A stretch of DNA of 11,664 nt from an uncultured Propionibacteriaceae bacterium (GTDB taxonomy: Bacteria; Actinomycetota; Actinomycetes; Propionibacteriales; Propionibacteriaceae): NCBI GenBank assembly GCA_938012815.1, contig CALLVV010000036.1:1-11664 (forward strand). Direction: 5' to 3'. Position 1 is the first letter of the stretch; every line of letters starts with the position of its first letter. The notes beneath the pieces were generated by a model, which was not told where the DNA came from, searched no databases, and saw only the letters and a program-made list of their open reading frames with translations. The translations under genes and the position numbers were made by a program. Below, piece by piece: positions 7,243 to 11,664 of the stretch.

Positions 7243-7662
7243 ATGGGCGAGAACCTGCCTCAGGCCTTTGACCCCGACGCCCCGGTGTTCCCGGTTTCGG
7301 TGGCCGCGCAGCTGGCGGACATGCACCCGCAGACCCTGCGCGGCTACGACCGGCTCGGGCTGGTGGTCCCGAAACGGTCGCGGGGGAGGGGGAGGCGTTA
7401 CTCGCTGAAGGATGTCGCGAAACTTCGCCACATCCAGCACCTGAGCCAGAACGAGGGAATCAACCTGGAGGGGATCCGGCGCATCCTGGCGTTGGAGGAA
7501 CAGATCGAGTCGTTGACGGCGCAGGCGGAACGCCTCTCGGAGCTCCTGCGACGGCTGGGCGAGACCCGGGACGCGGCCCGCATCTTCACGGCCGACCCGT
7601 CGGGCGCGGTGCATCACGGACGCTTCCAGGTGCGCGCCCGCCTGGCCCTGCCGTACCACTGA
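7243..7662 (+). CDS. hspR: Heat shock repressor HspR (MerR family)
   Basis: HspR is the autoregulatory repressor of the actinobacterial dnaK operon. It binds HAIR sites and, as shown in Streptomyces, needs DnaK as co-repressor, so free DnaK reports folding stress. The 139-residue product has the MerR-type winged helix-turn-helix: VSVAAQLADMHPQTLRGYDRLGLV (residues about 18-41), a basic wing SRGRGRRYSLKDV, then HIQHLSQNEGINLEGIRRIL. A coiled-coil-like helix follows (LEEQIESLTAQAERLSELLRRL). There are no Cys ligands as in metal-sensing MerR proteins. ATG 7243 is one base after the dnaJ stop, so translation is probably coupled. The two HAIR repeats upstream of dnaK are its expected targets. Confidence 0.96.
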   Translation: MGENLPQAFDPDAPVFPVSVAAQLADMHPQTLRGYDRLGLVVPKRSRGRGRRYSLKDVAKLRHIQHLSQNEGINLEGIRRILALEEQIESLTAQAERLSELLRRLGETRDAARIFTADPSGAVHHGRFQVRARLALPYH

Positions 7663-7675
7663 ACAACAGCCGATG

Positions 7676-7717
7676 AAAGGCCTGGCCCAACCGGAATGGT
7701 CGTTGGGTCAGGCCTTT
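7676..7717. terminator. Strong bidirectional hairpin terminator
   Basis: AAAGGCCTGGCCCAAC (7676-7691) pairs with GTTGGGTCAGGCCTTT (7702-7717) across a 10-base loop; all 16 positions pair, with one G-U. Short A and T runs end the stem on either side, so it should work in both directions. It begins 14 bases after the hspR stop and lies between the convergent hspR and alpha-glucosidase genes. Confidence 0.88.
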
Positions 7718-7786
7718 CGCTGCTGACTGGGCCGGATCGTGGTGAAGGAACAATCCGTGTCGAAGCCATCCTGCGCGGTGGGTGTT

Positions 7787-9403
7787 TCAGCGGCGATGGA
7801 GCCACACCGCTGCGTCGGTGGGAAGTTCTCCCGACAGCTCGGTGCTGGCCAACAACACCTCTCCCTCCGGCAGCGGAACCGGGGCGCCCGCCACGTTGAC
7901 CAGCACCCGCACCTCGCCGTTGTCGAAGGCGACGACATGATCGTCCGCCTCCACCCAGGTGAGCTCTCCCTCACCCAGCCCGAGCTCGCGGCGCAGCCGC
8001 AGGGCGTCGTGGTACATGCTCCAGGTCGAACCCGGAACCCCGATCTGCCGGTCGGCTGCCAGGGAGGCGTACGAGTCCGGCTGCGGCAGCCAGGTCCGGC
8101 CGGTCGGGGAGAAACCCGCTCCGGGGGCGTCGCCGATCCACGGCATCGGGATGCGGCAGCCGTCGCGTCCCACCTGGTCGCGTTCGGAACGGAACCAGAT
8201 CGGGTCCTGGCGCAGGTCATCCGGGACGGCGGTGTGCTCCGGCAGCCCCAGTTCCTCGCCCTGGTACAGGTACGCCGAGCCGGGCAGCGCCAGCATCATC
8301 AGCGTCGCCGCGCGGCCGCGTCTGAGACCGAGCGCGGCATCGGGTTGCGGATCGGTGGCGGCGATGCCCTCGGTGTCGGAGGTGTCCTCGCGCGCCAGAC
8401 GGGTGGCGTGCCTGACCACGTCGTGGTTGCTCAACACCCATGTGGTGGGTGCCCCGACGGCGGCGTTCGCGGCCATTGTCTCCGTGATCACCCGGCGGTA
8501 ACTGGCGGCATCCCACGCGGAGGACAGGAAATCGAAGTTGAATGCCTGGTGCATTTCGTCCGCGCGGACGTAGCGGGCCAGGCGTTCCGGCTCCGGAACC
8601 CACGCCTCGGCCACCAGCACCCGGTCGCCGTCGTAGCCATCGAGGACCTTCCGCCAGCGCCGGTAGACATCGTGCACGCCGTCCTGGTCCCACATCGGGC
8701 CCAGGTTGAAGTTGCTCTGTTTGGTGTGTTCCTCAGCGTCGGGCAGGCCATCGGCCTTCACCAGGGAGTGCGCCACGTCCACGCGGAAACCGTCGATCCC
8801 GAGGTCGAGCCAGTGCCGCAGGATGTCGTCGAAACCCTCCTTGACCAGGTCGGAGTTCCAGTCGAGGTCGGGCTGGTGGACGTCGAACAGGTGGAGGTAC
8901 CACTGCTCCGGGGTGCCGTCGGGGCGCTTCAGCCGCGACCACCCCTCACCGCCGAACAGCGACCGCCAGTTGTTCGGAGGCAGCTCACCGCTGGGGCCAC
9001 TGCCGTCGCGGATCAGGTAACGCTGTCGCTCCTGGGCGCCTGGTTCGGCCGCGATCGCGGCCTGGAACCATTCGTGGGCGTCCGAGGTGTGGTTCGGCAC
9101 CAGGTCGATGACCACCCTCAGGCCCAGAGCGTGGGCCTCATCGATCAGCCGGTGGGCGTCGGTGGTGGCCCCGAACAGCGGATCGACCTGACGGTAGTCG
9201 GCGACGTCGTAGCCGGCGTCGGCCATGGGGGAGCGGTAGAACGGGCTCAGCCACACCGCGTCCACGCCCAGTTCCTTGAGGTAGGGCAGTTTCGAGATCA
9301 CGCCCGGTAGATCCCCGTAGCCGTCTCCGTCGCTGTCGGCGAAGGAGCGGGGATATATCTGGTAGATGACGGCGGAGCGCCACCACTCGTGGTTGTCTGT
9401 CAT
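7787..9403 (-). CDS. GH13 alpha-glucosidase (oligo-1,6-glucosidase / alpha-glucosidase type)
   Basis: This 538-residue cytoplasmic enzyme, without a signal peptide, should release glucose from imported short alpha-glucosides. The (beta/alpha)8 barrel starts at once (WWRSAVIYQIYPRSF), with a calcium-loop-like DSDGDGYGD (23-31). The four GH13 regions are present: DLVPNHTS (100-107), GFRVDVAH with nucleophile D209, VLVAEAW with acid/base E266, and SNHDVV with D328. QPDLDWNS (177-184) and a C-terminal beta domain complete the usual length of about 530-560. The residue after the nucleophile is V210; in yeast isomaltase and Bacillus oligo-1,6-glucosidase Val there favours alpha-1,6 bonds, whereas maltases have Thr or Ala. 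Many actinobacterial members with Val also act on alpha-1,4 bonds, so the linkage is uncertain. The start codon overlaps the lacI-family stop in ATGA, so the two are co-transcribed and coupled. Trehalose synthase is less likely, as the protein is short and lacks the fused kinase. Confidence 0.93.
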   Translation of the reverse strand: MTDNHEWWRSAVIYQIYPRSFADSDGDGYGDLPGVISKLPYLKELGVDAVWLSPFYRSPMADAGYDVADYRQVDPLFGATTDAHRLIDEAHALGLRVVIDLVPNHTSDAHEWFQAAIAAEPGAQERQRYLIRDGSGPSGELPPNNWRSLFGGEGWSRLKRPDGTPEQWYLHLFDVHQPDLDWNSDLVKEGFDDILRHWLDLGIDGFRVDVAHSLVKADGLPDAEEHTKQSNFNLGPMWDQDGVHDVYRRWRKVLDGYDGDRVLVAEAWVPEPERLARYVRADEMHQAFNFDFLSSAWDAASYRRVITETMAANAAVGAPTTWVLSNHDVVRHATRLAREDTSDTEGIAATDPQPDAALGLRRGRAATLMMLALPGSAYLYQGEELGLPEHTAVPDDLRQDPIWFRSERDQVGRDGCRIPMPWIGDAPGAGFSPTGRTWLPQPDSYASLAADRQIGVPGSTWSMYHDALRLRRELGLGEGELTWVEADDHVVAFDNGEVRVLVNVAGAPVPLPEGEVLLASTELSGELPTDAAVWLHRR

Positions 9404-10383
9404 GTTCTGGGTCCTGTCGATTGACGAATGATCAGGTCGGGTCGGAAAACCAGTTCTGTACCGTCAGGGGGGTTGCCGTCCATCGCTCGCACCAGCCCCG
9501 AGACGGCCGCCTCGCACATGGCCTGGACGGGCTGGCGCACGGTGGTCAGTGGGGGATCGGCGAACGCCATCAGCGGGGAGTCGTCGAAGCCGATCACGGA
9601 GAGGTCCTCCGGGACCCGGAGCCCCCGGGAGCGGGCCTCACGGATCACCCCGAGCGCCATCAGGTCGGAGCCGCAGATGATGGCGGTGTGCCCGGTCGCC
9701 AGCAGTTTCGCTGCTGCGACCTGGCCGCCCTCCGGGGTGAAGATGGTGCGTTCGATGCTGTCCTTCCCGAAACCTAGCTCCAAGAACGCCGACGATTTGC
9801 GCTGGGTGGGCAGGAAACGGGCCGGGCCGACGGCGAGCCCGATGCGGTCGTGCCCCAGCGACCTCAGATGGGCGACGGAGGCGGCGACGGCTTCGGCGTC
9901 GGAACAGTTCACGAAAGCCGAGGTGAGTTGCGTGGTGTGGCCGTTGATGAAGACCGTCGGAACCCCGGCCTCCGCCAGTCGCAGGTGGGGGGTGAGGTCG
10001 GCCTCGGTGTCGGCGGCGGCACCCGATATGGACACCACGCCGTCGACCCCCAGGTCCAGGAGGGCGGCGATGCAGGAGGGCTCATCCGCGCCCAAGGGGC
10101 CCGCAGCGACGATCACGGTGCGGTGGAGGGGCTGGAACATGGCCCCCAGGCGTTCCGCGAAGGCGGGGAAGGAGGGGTTCGACAACTCCGGGACGATCAC
10201 TCCCACCACCCCGGTGCGTTGCTGCAATTTTTCACGATCGTAACCGAGGTCGGCCATGGCCTGGAGCACCATGCGGCGTGTGTTCTCCCGGATTCCCGGT
10301 TTGCCGTTGAGCACCCGGGAGACCGTGGAGACGGACACGCCGGCGCTGGCGGCCAGGTCTGACATCCGTGGTCGCGTGCTCAT
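9400..10383 (-). CDS. LacI-family transcriptional repressor of the alpha-glucoside locus
   Basis: The 327-residue protein has an N-terminal LacI helix-turn-helix (residues 7-49: MSDLAASAGVSVSTVSRVLNGKPGI). A periplasmic-binding-protein-like sensor domain follows, running from VVGVIVPELSNPSFPAF (59-75) to ICGSDLMALGV and VIGFDDSPLMAFADPPLTTVRQP. It most likely represses the divergent binding-protein gene and its own operon until a glucoside or derivative binds. The hinge between DNA-binding and sensor domains is short (DREKLQQRT, 49-57) and lacks the usual A-R-x-L hinge-helix pattern, as in some actinobacterial members. It is encoded by unusually A/T-rich codons for this gene, coinciding with a possible internal operator. 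ATG 10383 is preceded by GGAGGT at 10388-10393; a second in-frame ATG six codons later lacks such a site. Its stop overlaps the glucosidase start by 4 bases. Confidence 0.94.
   Translation of the reverse strand: MSTRPRMSDLAASAGVSVSTVSRVLNGKPGIRENTRRMVLQAMADLGYDREKLQQRTGVVGVIVPELSNPSFPAFAERLGAMFQPLHRTVIVAAGPLGADEPSCIAALLDLGVDGVVSISGAAADTEADLTPHLRLAEAGVPTVFINGHTTQLTSAFVNCSDAEAVAASVAHLRSLGHDRIGLAVGPARFLPTQRKSSAFLELGFGKDSIERTIFTPEGGQVAAAKLLATGHTAIICGSDLMALGVIREARSRGLRVPEDLSVIGFDDSPLMAFADPPLTTVRQPVQAMCEAAVSGLVRAMDGNPPDGTELVFRPDLIIRQSTGPRT
10219..10234 (-). promoter_or_regulatory. Candidate auxiliary operator inside the lacI-family gene
   Basis: The minus strand reads TGAAAAATTGCAGCAA, differing at one base (the palindrome centre) from TGAAAAATTGCTGCAA on the plus strand of the intergenic region. 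It encodes the hinge residues E51-Q55 with A/T-rich codons (GAA AAA TTG CAG CAA) in an otherwise GC-biased gene, which hints at a non-coding constraint. The centres are 231 bp apart, about 22 turns of B-DNA, compatible with looping by a LacI-type tetramer or paired dimers. Confidence 0.4.
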
Positions 10384-10527
10384 CCGTACCTCCGTTGGTC
10401 AGTCTGTCTGCCGAACGTTATCAAATTGTGGCCGAGAATTTCTGAAAAATTGCTGCAATCATGCAGGGTTTTTGTTAGCGTTTTGCATCAGCGGTGTCGA
10501 GGTCGACCCGCAGAACAGGAGAACCAC
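10384..10527. promoter_or_regulatory. Divergent control region between lacI-family gene and binding-protein gene
   Basis: This 144-base A/T-rich spacer must hold both promoters. For the repressor, GATAAC on the minus strand (10422-10417) is a possible -10. For the binding protein, TTGCTG (10450-10455) and TGTTAG (10473-10478) are 17 bases apart, but the -10 match is poor. The operator-like palindrome at 10449-10459 overlaps that -35. A second small repeat, CTGCA (10453-10457) with TGCAG (10462-10466), interleaves with it. AGGAG at 10517-10521 is the ribosome site of the binding-protein gene. Confidence 0.5.
10443..10459 (+). promoter_or_regulatory. Candidate LacI-type operator
   Basis: TGAAAAATTGCTGCAAT contains the perfect 5-1-5 palindrome ATTGC-T-GCAAT at 10449-10459. 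It sits in the divergent intergenic region and overlaps the possible -35 of the binding-protein gene. LacI-family regulators usually bind short palindromes with a central C/G; the odd 11-base form here is not a classic match. The support is its position and the second copy inside the repressor gene. Confidence 0.45.
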
Positions 10528-11664
10528 ATGAGCAAGCGCCTGCTCGCCCTGGCGGCCACCGGCTTGGCCCTCGCCCTGACCGCCTGCGGCTCCGCAAGCA
10601 ACACCACGTCGAACAGCGCCTCCGGCGCCTCGGGCGGTTCCCAGGCCTCCGGCACCCTCACAGTGTGGACCGACGAGACCCGCCTGGAGGGCTTCAACGC
10701 CATTGGCGAGTCCTTCCAGAAGGCCACCGGGGTCAAACTGGAGGTGGTGCAGAAACCCACCGAAGATGTCCGGACGGATTTCATCGCCCAGGCTCCCTCC
10801 GGGGCCGGCCCCGATCTGATCGTCGGTGCGAATGACTGGGTCGGCAGCCTCGTCAAGAACGGCGTTGTTGCGCCCGTTGAGCTCGGCGACAAGGCGGACG
10901 GTTTCTCCGATGCGGCCAGGAAGGCCTTCACCAGCGAAGGGACCCTCTACGGCGTTCCCTACGCGGTCGAGAACATCGCCCTGGTGCGCAACAATGCCCT
11001 CGCCAAGGACACCCCCACCACCTTCGACGAGCTCATCGCCCAGGGCAAGCAACTCACCCCGGAACATCCCGTACTGATCCAGCAGGGAGACAAGGGTGAC
11101 GCCTACCACCTGTACCCGGTGCAGAGCTCATTCGGGGCACCGCTGTTCAAACCCGACACCACCGAGATCGGTATGAAGGGTGAGGCTGGCGAGAAGTTCG
11201 CCGCGTACATCAAGAAACTTGCCGGAGAGGGCGTGCTGTCCGAGTCCATCGGCGGGGACCAGGCCAAGCAGGCCTTCCTCGACGGAAAATCCCCCTACAT
11301 CATCACCGGGCCCTGGTGGACCGGCGAGTTCACCAAGGCAGGGCTCGACATCTCGGTGCTTCCCGTGCCCTCCGCGGGTGGCCAGCCATCCGCCCCGTTC
11401 ATCGGGGTGCAGGGCGTCTACCTGTCGTCGCACTCCAAGAACGCGCTGCTGGCCAACCAGTTCCTCGACTACATGGCCGGTGACGAGGCGCAGAAGATCC
11501 TGCAGGAGAAGGGCGGGCGGCTGCCCGCGCTGAAATCCGCCGCGGCAGCCGTCACCGACCCGGTCCTCAAGGGCTTCGAGACCGCAGGTGAGAGTGGTCA
11601 GGCCCTGCCCGCCACCATCACCACCATGGATGCCGTCTGGACTCACTGGGGCTCCGCCGAGCTC
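10528..11664 (+). CDS. Sugar ABC transporter substrate-binding lipoprotein, maltose/oligosaccharide type (3' end cut)
   Basis: This is the extracellular solute-binding protein of a carbohydrate ABC importer, family 1 (MalE-like). The window holds 379 codons and ends before the stop; such proteins are usually 400-430 residues, so the last part is missing. Residues 1-20 are a lipoprotein signal (MSKRLL, a hydrophobic run, lipobox L-T-A-C with lipidated C20). A Ser/Gly/Ala-rich tether follows to about residue 42. The mature domain opens with GTLTVWTDE and shows GPDLIVGANDWVG, YGVPYAVENIAL, FLDGKSPYIITGPWWTGEF and FLDYMAGDEAQKIL, all typical of maltose/maltodextrin binders. ATG 10528 has AGGAG 6 bases upstream. 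It is transcribed away from the LacI-family repressor and alpha-glucosidase, implying the ligand is an alpha-glucoside split by that enzyme; permease genes probably follow beyond the edge. The true sugar cannot be read from the sequence. Confidence 0.93.
   Translation, partial: MSKRLLALAATGLALALTACGSASNTTSNSASGASGGSQASGTLTVWTDETRLEGFNAIGESFQKATGVKLEVVQKPTEDVRTDFIAQAPSGAGPDLIVGANDWVGSLVKNGVVAPVELGDKADGFSDAARKAFTSEGTLYGVPYAVENIALVRNNALAKDTPTTFDELIAQGKQLTPEHPVLIQQGDKGDAYHLYPVQSSFGAPLFKPDTTEIGMKGEAGEKFAAYIKKLAGEGVLSESIGGDQAKQAFLDGKSPYIITGPWWTGEFTKAGLDISVLPVPSAGGQPSAPFIGVQGVYLSSHSKNALLANQFLDYMAGDEAQKILQEKGGRLPALKSAAAAVTDPVLKGFETAGESGQALPATITTMDAVWTHWGSAEL

Noticed and set aside
5964..7244. 426-codon minus-strand open frame opposite dnaJ
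   Set aside because: Antisense shadow of dnaJ; composition follows the dnaJ codons and no domain is visible.
7739..9310. 523-codon plus-strand open frame opposite the alpha-glucosidase
   Set aside because: The opposite strand encodes a complete GH13 enzyme with all catalytic residues. The plus frame has no motif and starts beside the terminator.

Overview
The window is high-GC actinobacterial DNA. The evidence is the dnaK-grpE-dnaJ-hspR operon with HspR-binding (HAIR) inverted repeats, the strong bias to G/C at third codon positions, GTG starts, a DUF1707 protein, and promoters that look leaderless. The dnaK-to-sugar-uptake part (about 2460-11664) has the moderately high GC seen in Propionibacteriaceae-type genomes. 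The left part (1 to about 2390) is far more GC-saturated, as in Actinomyces-like genomes. Both family-level guesses are inference from composition and gene style, not from a search.

Left block (1-2460, all on the minus strand): a truncated or atypical CE4/NodB-type polysaccharide deacetylase, a class I SAM-dependent methyltransferase, and tRNA m1A58 methyltransferase TrmI, which runs off the left edge. The methyltransferase and trmI overlap by 8 bases, and each has a TACACT -10-like hexamer just upstream of its ATG.

Middle block (2461-7730, plus strand): an AT-richer divergent spacer and a 220-residue DUF1707/LiaF-C-like protein. Next come a regulatory region with two HAIR operators and the complete heat-shock operon dnaK, grpE, dnaJ, hspR, with 4-base, 53-base and 1-base junctions. 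HspR should repress the operon through the HAIR sites, closing a feedback loop. A strong 16-bp stem terminator lies between hspR and the convergent next gene.

Right block (7787-11664): an alpha-glucoside utilisation locus. A cytoplasmic GH13 alpha-glucosidase and a LacI-family repressor are coupled by an ATGA overlap on the minus strand. Divergent from them is a sugar ABC transporter lipoprotein (MalE-like), cut by the right edge. The lipoprotein would capture an oligosaccharide, a permease (presumably beyond the edge) would import it, the glucosidase would hydrolyse it, and the repressor would sense it. A nearly identical 16-base element occurs in the intergenic region and, inverted, inside the 5' part of the repressor gene, suggesting a looping operator pair.

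I see no evidence of a wholly new system such as a CRISPR array, defence island, transposon or RNA gene. The points most worth checking are the composition break inside the deacetylase ORF (junction, transfer or chimeric assembly), the repeated leaderless-type promoter signature, and the candidate LacI operator pair.
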